Assembly: GCA_963930645.1 (NCBI GenBank)
Contig: OZ005648.1
Location: forward strand, 200,136,480 to 200,200,479
Direction of reading: 5' to 3'
Source: Salticus scenicus
Taxonomy: Eukaryota > Arthropoda > Arachnida > Araneae > Salticidae
Length of the DNA stretch: 64,000 nt
Shown here: in pieces, positions 1 through 13,124 of the stretch
How the letters are laid out: each line of letters starts with the position of its first letter
Numbering within the stretch: position 1 is the first letter of the stretch
The notes under the pieces: generated by a model
What the model saw: the letters and a program-made list of their open reading frames with translations, nothing else
The model's database searches: none
What the model was told of the DNA's origin: nothing
Position numbers and translations under genes: made by a program

Positions 1-1511
1 AATTACCTGATAGGGATCATGTTTGAAAACACATTTACTTAGCGTAATATCAAATTAAATGTATTTATTGAAAATAGATGCATGTATTGATATCATTTTA
101 GAGAATGGTATTCCATTTCATTTCTATTGATTTTGTAGAATCTAATGGAGAATGATTTTTAGTAAAGATTTAATTATATAATTGAGTTAATATTCATGGT
201 AATTATCCGAGGTCATATTAAGGAATACAATTTCAGATACATTTTTTTAAACATTCAAGTGTTGGGTAATATTATACTATTCATTTTTGATAAATAACAA
301 TATTTTTCAGAAACTTTGGTCTTTAGATTGCATATGTATTCTAAAATGATTCTTGAAATTGGATAAATGTCGTAAGATGTTTTTAACTTTAGATATGATT
401 ATTCATACCTATACTTAATTATAGCACGTGTAATTTTATTTAAAATCTATATAATTTGATTTTAAAACTAAATCAAATTATATTGCGACATATAAGGTAA
501 TAATAATAATAATAATAATAATAACAATTAAAAAATAAATAAATAAATAAAAATAAACGCTCAAGCATTTCTATTTTAATATTCCATGCAAGTGGAATAT
601 ATCAAAATTCACAAAATTATAATATTAACTAATTTCAGTTACCTGTAGAAAAATAGTTTGTATAAATTTGATAAGTAGAGACCTCAATTTTGAAAAAAAA
701 GTTATACGATAATGGTAAAACGAATTACTGCGAATCTTACAAGAATTTCGTCGAGGGTCTCATTGTCACCTGGTATCGTAAAGTCTACGACTTGAGGGCC
801 TGAATTTAGTATTTCCCAAATCGACTAAATTATTTACAAACTGCTCTTATTACGCAATTTATTAGCTCAGTACAGCTACGCAATGGGTAATTGGCGAATG
901 TCTGGGACTCACCCCTAAAATTGATCTGGAGACATGCCATCACAATTTGGGATTCTGCGCAAAGGGTATGGCTGCCCTCTTTTGTAACCCCCAAAGGTAT
1001 TAATTTTACAGAACATGGTGGACAATACATTCACGACGAATTTTACGCTCACCAGCCATCATTAATGTAACAACAGACTTTGAATCGAGTTTTACCTAGA
1101 GTATCGAACCCGCAATTTTCCGAATGTGAGTTAGATACTCTGGCAACTGGGCTACAGCAGCAACCTGCTCCATGCTACTTTTTAATGTATATATATATTT
1201 TTTTTTTATGACATATTGTTAGAAGTAAACGTCTGTTTAAAGTAAACGGTTTCTCCAAATTTGCAAAAATCCCAAAAATATTACTCATTCTTTTTTCTAT
1301 TACCATTGTATTTGAAAGTGATTACCCAAAGATTCATGCGCACTATAATATGTTTCAGTAAGGTACTGTTTTTATTGAAATTTAATTACAAATCATTCGC
1401 GATCTTATTATCGTTTTTTTTTTTTTTGTATAAATGAACTTCATAATATGGTAAATGTATATGTAAAATTTAAGATTTCAGTAATAGAAGTAAAATGCTT
1501 TATTTTTTTAG
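1..1511 (+). other. intron upstream of the RED exon (partial)
   Basis: AT-rich non-coding sequence ending in a T-rich tract and AG acceptor. It contains a TAA-type microsatellite near 500-525, an A/T-rich AAATA tract at 530-555 and a minus-strand SINE at 835-1165. An ATG at 1448 is open into the exon but lies across the acceptor. I see nothing else that can be named. Confidence 0.7.
835..1165 (-). mobile_element. tRNA-derived SINE, copy 1
   Basis: Read on the minus strand, an A-box-like TAGCCCAGTTGCC (about 1143-1157) and a B-box-like GGGTTCGATAC (about 1102-1112) have tRNA-like spacing. They are followed by a body containing TTCGTCGTGAATG and CCTTTGGGGGTTAC. The body is shared with the copies at 26700-26940 and 58995-59150, which makes it a dispersed family. 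Confidence 0.6.
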
Positions 1512-1667
1512 GTCGTTATTATGAGACTGGTTCTCTCCGACCTGGAATTATTGGTGGAAGCAAACCAAAAGTAGCCACACCGGTCGTTGTTGCCAAGATC
1601 GAACAGTACAAGCGCGAAAACCCTACAATCTTTGCCTGGGAGATAAGGGAACGACTTATCTCAGAAG
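1512..1667 (+). CDS. eyg: eyegone-like Pax gene, exon encoding first part of RED subdomain
   Basis: This exon encodes the start of the RED half of a paired domain: GRYYETGSLRPGIIGG, then KVATPVVVAKIEQYK, then IFAWEIRERLISE. In Pax proteins RED binds DNA as a helix-turn-helix unit. The T-rich acceptor (AG at 1510-1511) and the donor G|GTAAGA at 1668 are clear. Both junctions are phase 1: the leading Gly and trailing Gly codons are split after their first base. Residues such as ENPTIFAWEIRERLISEG fit eyg/toe, as I recall that subfamily, better than Pax6 or Pax3/7. Eyg proteins are known for lacking most of the PAI half. Whether a PAI exon exists here cannot be judged, because the preceding exon lies outside the window. 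Visible residues are numbered from this Gly as 1. Confidence in a Pax RED exon is very high, and in the eyg assignment high. Confidence 0.95.
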
Positions 1668-3109
1668 GTAAGATAGCATCATCACTTAATTCTCTTTTGA
1701 GACTTCTATCTCAACAACTGCAGGCCGGAAAGTATAACGTGTTTTAACAACGTATAAAAAGATGTGGTTATTAACATCACATCATGTTATGATATCATGT
1801 AATTTTCTCCATACTCTTAATTTGTTAAAATATATAATCACTAATATGTATAATTTGTTAAAACATGTAATCACGACTAATTGTATAACGGATCCATGAT
1901 GTTACCAATTCATCGTATACAAATAAAACTCTTCCTCTATCATGTTGGCTCAATAACTCATGGATGATGTCGGAAAAAGTCGTTAAGAAATAAGGAAAAC
2001 AACGATTAGCATCGGAGCCTTAAATAAATAATTTTATAATAGCGTATTTGGATAAGTAGATAAATGTAATATGATAGTAAAGTCCTAACAGTTTTAAAAT
2101 TCAGTATTTTTAATGCTGCGTTTTAATTATGATTTTGTCATGACACATTTTTATTATTTTAATTTAAAAATCCAAAATGCTCTTAGATTATTAACTTATC
2201 TGAGACTGATCCACTGTATCATTAAAGTGAATCTCTATTTTGTACTTGTATGTTCCTATCCTGTATTCCTGTATTCTTTTTTCTTTCTTTTTTTTCTTTT
2301 TTTTCTTTTCTTTTTTTTTTTCTTTTTTTTTTTTTTTTTGTCTTGCTCTGTTTCGGAGTATGGGTCTGTTTAGCTGAATAGGACATTGAAATCTGTAATT
2401 TTTGACTATATGCTTAGAGGTTTGCAGAAATACACCTAATTTTGCATACAATATTCAGTCGTTGCCCTTGATGGCGTATTGGTATTATATGCATAAGTAT
2501 CTTGATTCGGATTATTATTTTTATTTATTTATTTATTTATTTTTTGTTTTGTTTTGTTTAAATTAATCTTTCATTTCTTCATGTGATATTTTTCATTTCT
2601 TCCTGTGCAATGCTTGAAGAAGTTTTTATATTATGCATATATATGTATGTTTAACATAATGTACTAAAAATAAAAGATTTAGTTATTCACAACATATTTT
2701 AAAGTAGTTATAATTATAATTTTTATTTTTGAACTTAATTATTTTAAAAATCATTAATTTTTTTCACCAGTATATAGATTTTCAATTTTACCAAAAATAT
2801 TTATTTCTAATTTTCGGTACTGAAAATGAAAAATAGTGTCCCTTTTAAGATGAACTATTTTATATTCCTTTCGCTAAATTTAGAGAAAAGATAAAAGCAG
2901 AACTGGAGATGTTATAAGTAATAAACCAGCCTATCTCCTTAAACAATAAAAATTAATATCAAATTTCAATTAATTGAAACTGGTAATTAATTAATAATAA
3001 TAACAATAATGATATATACATAAGATTTTATTTCTTTAAGTAAATAAGAGGCTACTTGTTCATAATTTTGTGTTTACAGAAATGATTTCCTTGAAAAATA
3101 TATGAACTA

Positions 3110-3890
3110 TAAATTTTTAAAATAAGTTCTAAAGCAGCAACAACGCCAAACAATGAAGTTTCAATTCAAAGAGGACAATATTTTGAAAGAAAATTGTATT
3201 TGAAGTTTGAACTGACTAAAGCGGCAACTCAAAACAATAATATTTCGAATCAAAGAAGACAATATATTTGGAATTTGAACTAAAGCAAAAAGTTCAAACA
3301 ATAAAGTTTAAATTCAAACACGACAATATTTCGAAATAACATTGTATTTGAAATTTGAACTAAAGCAGCAAAAACAACAAACAATAAAGTTTCAATTCAA
3401 AGAGAACATTATTTTGAAAGAACATTTTATTTGAAATTCAAACTGAAGCAGCAACAACACCAAATAATATAGTTTCTGTTCCAAGAAGGCAATATTTTTA
3501 AAGGCATTTTGCTTAAAATTTTAACTACAGAGGTAACAACAAGAAACCATAAAATTTCTTTTCGAAAAAGAAAATATTTTGCAAGAACAGTATATTTAAA
3601 AATTGAATTAAAGCAACAATTTCAATCAATAAAGTTTCAATTCAAAGACGTCAATATTTTGAAAGAACATTGTACTTAATATTTTAATAAAAGCAGCTAC
3701 AACAGCAAACAATAAAGTTTTAGTTCAACAACGACAATATTTTGAAAGAATGTTGTATTTGAAATTTGAACTAAAGCAGCAACAACACCAAACAATAAAG
3801 TTTCAATTCAGAGACGACAATATTTTGAATGTACATTTTATTTGAAGTTTGAAATGAAGCGGCAACTACAACAAAAATCTAGAGTTCTTT
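3110..3890. repeat. minisatellite, about 83-base unit, nine diverged copies
   Basis: The motif AATAAAGTTTCAATTCAAAG (with changes) recurs near 3152, 3235, 3301, 3385, 3468, 3548, 3630, 3712 and 3797. Each copy is followed by GACAATATTTTGAAAGAAC and TTTGAACTAAAGCAGCAAC. Copies differ considerably, so the array is old. There is no continuous ORF. Confidence 0.8.
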
Positions 3891-4411
3891 TTAAATAAAA
3901 TTTTCACTGTATAAAGTTCAAGTAACTTAACTCAAGAACAAATCACATATTTTTTAATTGCATTACGTGCGTTTTGTTTGAATATTTTCGTTTAAAAAAC
4001 AGCAGTGAGTGTTTCACTGTTCCCAAACTGTCTTAAGGTCACGCCTAATTCTATTTGTTCATAATTTGTCAGAGGCGATTGAGTTAAACGCCTGTCAACG
4101 TTAAAAAGATTTCTGTAGGTCAATATTTGCACAGTGGTGAAGGGAAAAAATGTATAAGACAAGAAAGGAAAATAGCAAAAAAACGTTTGCGAAATGAAAA
4201 GTCCGTTGTTTTGAAGATGGTATATAAAGACCATCGCTCATTGTTATTTGTCAGTTATGGTGAAGCAGAAGCACTTTAATGATAATAAAGATTTCCTACG
4301 GTGATTGGTGATTTTTCTAATTAGCACATTTGAATTCTGAAAAGTTAGAACAATCTTAGTTCTGATTTAAAATTTTTCTATTAAAGAAACGTAAATAATA
4401 TTTTTAATAAC

Positions 4412-4443
<32 letters not shown>

Positions 4444-4974
4444 TCAGTTCTAGGTAAATATATTATTTTTACAAAATTAAATCATACTTCATTAAATATT
4501 TGTTTTGCTAAAAATTATAATGATATTATTTTCAATACACAATGCAATATTTTTGTTGTTTTAAGGCATTTTATTTAATTTTCTAATGATTATGGTTTTA
4601 TGATTATGGCTATATGATTATGGTTTTATATGTCATTTAATTTTCCTAGTGTTCTATATAAAATCTAATTTGGATATTATGTGTTTAATATCCACATACC
4701 CCAAAAAGAAAATTTTTGAGAACAACACGTTTTTTGCGGGTTGATTCGTATTAATAAAATCGAATTTCTTGATTCAGAAGTGTGTCCCCATTCTTATATA
4801 TGTCGTCCTATTATATTTTGCTTTAAATTTTAACTTTTATGCCCAATTTTATTACATCCTTCTAAGTCAAGTGACGACTTTTTTTATATATAAAAAAAGA
4901 TGTTTAATAAATAACATTAATAAAAGATTTAAAAAATATAAGAAATGTAATACATAATTTCAGTGGCATATCCT

Positions 4975-4992
4975 CCCCCCCCCCCCCCCCCC

Positions 4993-5020
<28 letters not shown>
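4975..5020. repeat. C-run followed by A-run
   Basis: About 18 C directly followed by nearly 30 A. Length is unreliable in any assembly. Confidence 0.8.
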
Positions 5021-5025
<5 letters not shown>

Positions 5026-5317
5026 CTTGTCGCAAAGGAAGATATTTAACAGTTAAAATGATCCTCCCCTCTCCTAAAAATCAAATTTTTAGCCATAAAA
5101 TCACCGAAAAGTGATAAAATTAGGGGCTGTCTCTAAAAAACGGTGGGTGATAGGGCAAAATGGACGTCATATTCGGAATCAGGGGGTCATTTTACATAAG
5201 AATTTGCAAAAATGGTGTCAGGGACAATTTTCATGCCGAGCAGTGTTCAAGTACGCGTGATCATTCACGATAAAATCGACACATACTTTTTCAATTATAT
5301 ACAAGACTGCAGCGACA

Positions 5318-5945
5318 GTTCTAGGAAATTTTGTCCCTATAAAACATTTCCTGGAAAAAAAGTTCCCAGAGAAAACGTCTTTAGGAGTGTCATTTGTTTT
5401 TAACACTTTCCAACAAAGTTGAAAGGTGTTTATGACTTCGGTTTTTCTCTCTATCTGTCCTCTTGTCCTCGTTTCAACTCATGTAAATATTCATGGAACT
5501 CTTAAAAACTAAAATACGTTATTCAAGTTCACTATAAGATGTTCCCTATGAAAAGCAGAGTAAATACATTCACTGTTTAACAGAAAGAATTCCAAAATAT
5601 TGCATTCTAATCTTTAACCACATTTCTTGCGACCATGGAAGCCTCTGCTCAAGTGCGAACTCAACGAGTCCACTGTTAAAATAGGGGAGATAATTTTTTC
5701 GGTGAGAGAAAATAAGAGATAAGGGAACACCGAATGACTGAATGTTTACTAAATTCTAACCTATCGGTCAACTTGGCACCCCTCCAAGATTTTGGACTCC
5801 TCCTCACTGCTAGACGTAGGAAACGTGGTTACACTATATGTGAGCTATTTCCAGGGAACATTTATTTCAGGGTACGTTTTTTCCCGGGTAAGTATATTCC
5901 AACTGACGTTTTCTGATGAACGTTTTTCCGGAGACATATTGTGAG
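5318..5945. mobile_element. foldback element enclosing a hairpin-core copy
   Basis: 5320-5385 (AGGAAATTTTGTCCCT … GAGAAAACGTC) and the reverse complement of 5885-5940 (AGGAAAAATCATCCCT … CAGAAAACGTC) match at roughly three quarters of positions. The interior holds the 5402-5580 repeat. Confidence 0.4.
5402..5580. repeat. hairpin-core repeat family, single short copy
   Basis: Starts with an imperfect hairpin, AACACTTTCCAAC paired with GTTGAAAGGTGTT (5402-5430). A CTGTCC-type pyrimidine tract and part of one core unit follow (TTATTCAAGTTCACTATAAG). It matches the 54.7 kb copy in the same orientation and the 16-18 kb array in reverse. Confidence 0.55.
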
Positions 5946-5981
5946 GGATGATTTTTCCTGACATCTACTGCGGTGATTTGG

Positions 5982-6319
5982 GAATGGCATTTTAGGGACA
6001 CCGCATGTAAATGTCTAGAAAATGGGCAATAGTTGAATTTTTATTTCTTATTGGTTGATTCAAACAACATAGATTTAATAACATCTCAATAGGCAAGCAG
6101 ATAAATGAGTTTTTTATGGAAACAGACTTAACGGACCTATCACCCGAGGTGACTAGAAAGAGTCCGTTATCATTTAGAGTTCATTCTTCTGTTTGATTGT
6201 TGAAATGTCTTCTGATCTATGTTGCTTCTCGAAATAAGCGGATCAACCAATAAGAAATAAATATTTCATTCTAAATCATTTTCTAGACGTTTAGATACAG
6301 TGCCCTTAAAACGTCATTC
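5982..6319. mobile_element. MITE-like element, about 80-base terminal inverted repeats
   Basis: Left arm GAATGGCATTTTAGGGACAC … TGTCTAGAAAATG … TTTCTTATTGGTTGAT is matched in reverse at 6238-6319 (ATCAACCAATAAGAAATAAA … AAAACGTCATTC). The loop is about 170 bases with no ORF. Confidence 0.75.
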
Positions 6320-8491
6320 ATTAGCCGGCGCTGCATGACTGATACGAATTTTAATTTGGTTTAAAATCTGTAGGGATACCAATAAAAAAAAAATAATAAT
6401 AATAATAATAAAACCTAAAAAGTGCCGGACAGGATGAATGAGAAAATTAAATACCCTACAAGGGCTCAGAGTTTTAAATAATCTGAAAACTATTGAATAA
6501 GCAGCTGAACTAAACCACCGTTACTGTCTCTACTGAGAAAATACAGTTCCCAGATGCCGGGCTCGTGTCGTTAAAATGTAGATACTGGTTTAATGAGATT
6601 TAACTTGTAAGTAATGACTGTAGAGAAACGAGCTGAACCTTATACTAAGCAAAACTTTAAGAATACCTTTGTTGTATTTCATATTGCAATATCGCCATTA
6701 AATTTAGAAGTATAAATTTAAATCTTTATATAGCCAAATTTTATAAAATTCCCAGTACAAGATATTAAAATTCAAAACTTCATTTATGCCTTTTTTTTTA
6801 TCATAAAAAATTCTACACCTATTCCCAAAAACTTTTCTATGACACCAGATATATTTTTTAACGTGTAAAGTGTTTACTTCTTTTATGTTAACTTTATTGA
6901 TTACAATAAAAACTACACAAAAATGATTTCACAATAACCCATTTCATATAATTATTTTTTTAAATTCAGTTTCTTTAGATCACATTGAAAAAATAAGTCA
7001 ATGTATCTTTTGTGATCCGAAAAAGAACTATTACAACCATCTATTCCTTTTCGTCTTAGCAAATGTAAAATGCCATTTTTCTCAATTTATATTTTCAGCA
7101 AGAATTTTCTGAGGTATCTGAGCTAAAGCAATGTGGATAATACCAACCAGAAGCTTTTTTCTTTCATTACACATATTTTAGGTGATATTCCTTAATTTAT
7201 GTTAAATCATAATAAAATGGGACTTTTGATGTAGCAGGAATATATCAAATGGAAATTTCAGATTACTTATGAGGAAACCAAAACAATACAAAATGCATTC
7301 AGTATAAAATTAAGATTAATTAACTTATTATTTTAACTACTATTAATTATTTTAACTTTATTAAATATACTTGAAAAAAAAATTTTTTTTTTAGAATAAT
7401 TCTCGATTGAGTTTTCATCTGCCAATTAACTTTTCCTTTCCCGATATCGAAACGTAACCATATTTTGCTTTATATGTAACCTTAATATCATGCAATTGTT
7501 GTTTACTTTTCTCAGAGACATATTTTGTAGTAGAAAGATTATTATTAACTTTGCAACCGCTCTTACATTAACATACAACTCAGTAGTCGTAATTTAACAA
7601 TATTCTTCTCTTCGGAAATACCAATCCACCCCCAAGGGAAAACATCTGGCTGCACCCACTGCCTTAATAATTACGTAAGCGATCGAACTTCGAAGTGCAA
7701 GACTCCCATCTTGCTATTCTCTTGAAGACTCTCGAAGATCTTCGCCCTCTCTCGAAAGTTTACACCGTCAAATCAATTACATTCTCTCGGACGACATCAG
7801 AACTTTTATTTTCCCCTGTCATTCAGCCATCACTCTTGCTACGAAAGGTGGAGAAAAATGAAAAAAAAACAACCATCTCTAGACGATGGCTACCACCGTT
7901 CTTCGAAGCATAATTGAAGGTTCTTAGCTACTGTACTACGGACGAAACCCCAGGGTTTTTCCGAAAGGGTCACAGGTCAGGTCCTTTGCTCAAACAGCGA
8001 AGAAATTCTGCCAACACTGAGTGCCTAAAAAACCGAATACAGACAATGGGGATTTGCAGATAAGTTAACAAATTTCGATGAGTGATGGGGGCATCTCCTG
8101 CTATGTTGTTTATAATTTGGAAATGTTATGGTATGAGATTGTTCCCGCGCTTTACTTTCACCTTCTACACCAAGTTAGATAACAAATGATAAACGAAACG
8201 TCTTGCAATAATAAGTAAATGCTGGTCAATTTAGCACTGGCTAAATAGGAAAAAAAAAAAAAAGTGTGAGCGAATGAATGAGAGAATAAAATTAAGATTA
8301 TTGTACGATGATTAGATTTTCTCTGAAAAATCATAAAATATATATTATATTACATTTATTTACTGACATTTTATATTTTGCGCTGGTAAATGAATTGTAT
8401 TTCTTCATCCACAAAAATTCTGTTTTAAGTTTTCCGTAAGTCTTATTTGAATTTGTAAATTTTTTATTGATGCTTCTAGAGACTCCAACTC

Positions 8492-8663
8492 AGCGTTGCC
8501 AGATTGGGGACTTTTTTTTATTCAACTCTCACAAATAATTTTGAGAAGTGATATTTGATATACATAATAGACGATTAACCTTAAAAGTGATTAGGTAATC
8601 GTCACAATTAAAATTTAGTGGTGGGTATTGAATAAAAAAAGTCCCCAATCTGGCAACACTGCT
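8492..8663. mobile_element. 172-base MITE with about 34-base TIRs
   Basis: AGCGTTGCCAGATTGGGGAC followed by a T-run and ATTCAA is mirrored by TTGAAT, A-run, GTCCCCAATCTGGCAACACT. Very well conserved arms. Confidence 0.8.
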
Positions 8664-9316
8664 CCAAATGAAAGTATTCTATTATGGAGAAATAAATATT
8701 TTCATCTAGACAGAAATACATATCAAGAACTCACTCAAGAAAAAACTAATCTCAACGAAATTCAACTAATTTTTTTCTTTTTCTTTTTTTAATCATATAG
8801 AATCTTACGTGCATTTTATTCAGAAATAAAATTAAAGCATAGTTTTTCTTCAGCTTCTCCAATGGTATTTTACAGGATTTTTACATTTGTTTTGAGCATT
8901 TGAGCAAACAGAAAGTTTTTTTTTTTTTTTTTTTTTTGAAATCTATATGATGCAGCAAGTTCATTTAATTACTAGATTTTTATATGTAACTAATATAAAT
9001 AAACTCAATATTTAACAATGTTTAATATGTTTCTTTTCCTCTCAAATCTAAGTGTTTAACTGCATGTGCTACCATAACCTTTGAATTAAGATTAAAAAAA
9101 AATATATATATATATATTAGAGCGTTATTTCAAACATTCCACGAATTTTTTTTTCGCATTCATTGATTTTAAAAGTCTTTTAAAACTATTCTACTGAAAA
9201 GCACAGAAACTTATAAATAAATAAATTTATATTATTACTTTCTTACTCCAAGCTACACACCCTAAATACATTAAGTTACAACTACTACCTTGGTGGCTCT
9301 TTGAGTGAATCTTTTT

Positions 9317-9354
<38 letters not shown>

Positions 9355-10779
9355 CTATTCTTTAAACTTCGGCTCTATAAGATAGCAACACCTATCAAAA
9401 TATCACTTTCCAATTCCATTTGCTTATCTAAATTCGCTACTAATAGTTTGCTACTTTTAGCTAATTTACTTAAATGACGTAGAAGTATTCTTTAATTGTT
9501 TTTTACCGTCCAAAATAGTCTCAACTCTGAAGAATCTACCAATTCATAAATAAAATAGATCAAGGAAAAGATTACTGATTAATCTAACGTTCAAAAAGCA
9601 ATGATTGTGAATCAGAATTATACGATTCTAGCGTACAGTGTAATTGACCCCTCCTGCTGGAATTATTGTGTTCAGAGAATCACGTTTTTCGAATCGGAAG
9701 CATTAAGAGATACATAGAATAAGAGGGGAAGAAATAAGCAGGTGGGGGATTCTCACTAACTTGACCGAGAATCATGATTAACAGGTGGAAGAAGCATACG
9801 AATAAAAGGAAAAGAAGAAGAAGAAAAAAAAAAGATGTAGCATTAAGAAGATAAATCAAACTATAACTGTTGTTTTCATTGATATAACTCGCAATTTAAA
9901 CACCCAGGTATTTTTTCCTTCTCGATGCTTTCGTAGAATAAGTAGAGAATATAAAGGTAAAAATACTATAATATTCCGTGTGGTAAGGATTTAGATTTTA
10001 GTTAATAACTCAATTTAAAGTGCTGGTGTTTTTTCAATGCAGGTATGAATATGAAAAGTTATTGTTCTCGAATGAATAAGATGTCTGCTTCCTTGGCAGA
10101 TTTCTACAGAAGAAATTAATTTTTTTTATATTCTCCATTTATTTTTTTTTTTTCTTATCGGTTAAGAGCATTACTTCATTTATCAATTTAAACGCTTGAG
10201 AAAAGAGGGCAATTCAATTCATTTAATTGCTTTAGTCTCGAACCGTGAAAGAGCAGTTAAAAACAATCTATAAAAACTAAGTGTTTTAAGTATAAATTTA
10301 TTAATTAACATAATTTTTTGAGAAAAATATCATGTAATAGGTTTTATCTGTTTTTTGTTTCACTTTTCCATCTTTTTCATTAAAAAAAAGGGGGGGGGAT
10401 TTTCAGAAACATTTACAAAATATTGCACTACATGAAAAAAGGAGGTGTTTTAGATTTTAAAGAAATAATTGTGATTATAATTTATATCTACATTAATTTG
10501 ATTGGAGAAATATAAGTACATAATCCTTATAAATCCTATACTATAGGGCTAAAAAGTAGTAAAGACTAACCATGCTTTGGATTTAAGTTTATGCGATTAC
10601 TAAAATGTTACAATATGATTTATCTAATTATATAAAACTTGTGAATCTAATGATAGGTGAAAGAATTTATCATTCGGCATATTCTACGAAGAGAAATTTT
10701 ATCCAAATATAGAACTTTTCATTAAAAGTGGTAGCCGATAAAACAAAAATGAGGGGTGGGTGGTGTAATACTACTCAAA

Positions 10780-10842
10780 AACAAAGAAAAGAAAGAAAAG
10801 AAAAAAAGGCGGGGGGGGGGGGGAGAAAGGAAGAAAGAAAGA
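10780..10842. repeat. homopurine tract with G-run
   Basis: Nearly pure A/G sequence (AAAGAAAAGAAAGAAAAG … G-run … GAAAGGAAGAAAG) with partial mirror symmetry. It can form a triplex in principle. Confidence 0.6.
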
Positions 10843-11589
10843 AAACTTCTATTTATAAATTTAGAAAATAGATACATATTTCTTTGATTTAATGAAAAAG
10901 ACTGATTTACAAATATTTAAGCACATTAAAAGGAAATAAATAACAAAGAATAAGTATATATTTTTAATTGTAAAATTGAAAGTGATTCATTTACATATTT
11001 TATTTTCAAATAAAAATGCAGAATTTCTTTTTTTTTTTTTTTTAAGGGAAAAAAAAAAAAAAAAAAAAAAAAAAACAGTTTTATTGACAGTAATAGTACG
11101 TCGCTGGTGCCGATTAATTTGTAATAACGTCTAGTTTATAATGATCCCGTTAGATCTTGCTTGAGCGTTGTCTATATATTAAACCTGGCATCAATTTCAG
11201 TTTTTTCAATCGCAACCCCCTTTCTGATTTTTTTTTTTTTTTTTTTAAGTGATCCCATGATATTTTGAAATCATCTCAGATAGTTTACATATTTCTCTCA
11301 ATTTTTCACATAGATTTTTATATTCTGTCAAAATCTGAGGATGCTAATGTAAAATGAATATGGCATCCTTATAATTCATATCTTCCTAAATACTTATTGA
11401 ATTCAGACTTGGAAAAAAAAAGTATGAATCAACTTATTAAAAGTCTACAATTAAGTTACTTTTTGTAAAATTAATGCAATGTAGACCAGAGATTGTGAAC
11501 GAATTCCAAAAGAAAATAAGCCTCATAATCTTTATCTCTAAAACAGTATTTTAATAAAAAGATTTTATTTTTCAAAGCATTTTCGTATT

Positions 11590-12360
11590 TGATTCCCTAA
11601 GTTATTCGCTTTCGACCAATTCGTTCGATTCGTTTTCGATCAATTTACTTGTTCAGTCGAAGGAATTGTTAGTTATATCGTTTGGCAGTTACACTTACAC
11701 TGGGCTCCAACAATTCGTAATAGAGGTAAAACTCTGAATAACAACACTCTTTATATCCCACCAGATGCATAGGGGACTTTTTTGCAATGAATGGCTCGTC
11801 TCGGCGTAGATATTATTTCTTTTCTAAAATTCATCTGATGCTTTTTGTATTTCAGATTGTCATAATAACATATCCGATTTTTATCTCCGGTCACGATTTT
11901 CTTCAAGAAAGGTTTTCTGTGTTGCTTATTGGCTAGATTCAACACTTCAAGTTATGCTGGTTTTGTTCCTCTGGATCAATGCATGTTGCATTCACCTTCC
12001 TGCCTTCTGAATTTTCTCTATTCCGTGTAAACGATTAGAAATATTTTTTTTTGTTATATTACTAATTGTTCAGCAAGTTCCTTTTGCATTTGAAATGCAT
12101 CTACATCGAGCAGTGTTTGCAAATTCTCATGTCTAGTCTTCAGGAAAGTGTTTCTAGAAAGTCTCGATCAGTAACATCGAAATCGTCGTCTTTAAAATGT
12201 TCAAACCAAAATCCGCAAGTGGTTTTCGATAAGATTTCCTCCCGAGAACAGAACAGATTGATTGTTATGCTTTTCTAGGACTTTTTCCATGTAGAAATTC
12301 GTTACGAATGCTGTGGCGAATAAAAAAAGCTTATCGTATGACATTTTTCAACCGTAGACA
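11590..12360 (-). pseudogene. mariner-family transposase relic
   Basis: Read on the minus strand, pieces of a mariner transposase appear in order across several frames. A start-like MSTVEKCH lies near 12360. FWFEHFKDDDFDVTD, resembling the N-terminal WF..FRSGDFDL box, lies near 12200. An in-frame 64-residue stretch (11945-11751) contains RKPFLKKIVTGDKNRICYYD, matching the conserved FL.RIVTGDE first-Asp region, then STPRRAIHCKKV. VTAKRYN and RLNK.IDRKRIE lie near 11690-11620. Multiple stops and frameshifts make it non-functional. At about 770 bases it is shorter than an intact mariner (about 1.3 kb); no terminal repeats were found. Confidence 0.75.
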
Positions 12361-13089
12361 TTTCAAATTTACCTACACTTTTTTACGAACTTCTGTACTG
12401 GTTTGCTAACTTTGAATTAGTTGCTATCACATGGCACAAATGCAGTGTACTGATTAGTAAGGTATTTCTCAGTATACGTTATACAAAAATCGCTTTACAA
12501 TTTATTACTACATTCAATATTATTATAATTTATTAAAAATTATAATGATTTATACTCTGATAATTAATCACTTATAAAAATATTTAACCCATTAGTGATT
12601 ATTAATGGTTTGTGATTGTTAGTGGTTTCTATAGCTTGTTTCGAGTTTATTGACCTATATTTACTAAATGCTATAATATAACATCTCTGATTTTTCTAAA
12701 TATATATTTTTTAGTTTCTGTTTTATTTCTTAATATAATGTTTTTTATATATATAACCGTCTAATAGATGGGACTTTCTTTCCTTTTGATTACTGAATCT
12801 TAACTCAGTACAAACCTATCCACAACACCTATAATTATCATGAAACAAAGTGCGAAAAAATAATATGATCTCCAGACAACAGAAACAGAGGGTGGACTTT
12901 TACGGAAGTCGTTCTTTATACACCGTCTCCTTAGGCAACAGTTATAATAGTTCAGAGAAAACGTTGAAATGAAAGATATAGCGTCTAATGGAAGGGCTAT
13001 CACCGATGGTTAGAGCTTGATGGTAGGTTTTCACCGGAAACTACTTGCTCAATTTGTGAGCCGTAACATGATATAAAACTTAGAGAGCA

Positions 13090-13124
<35 letters not shown>

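Noticed and set aside
2191..2451. ORFs through T/A runs with Lys- or Phe-rich peptides (also near 19770-20760, 21744, 23289, 45806)
   Set aside because: They are translations of homopolymers and microsatellites with no domain, splice or codon signal.
3110..3890. CRISPR-like array
   Set aside because: The context is eukaryotic and the whole unit is repeated, with no unique spacers.
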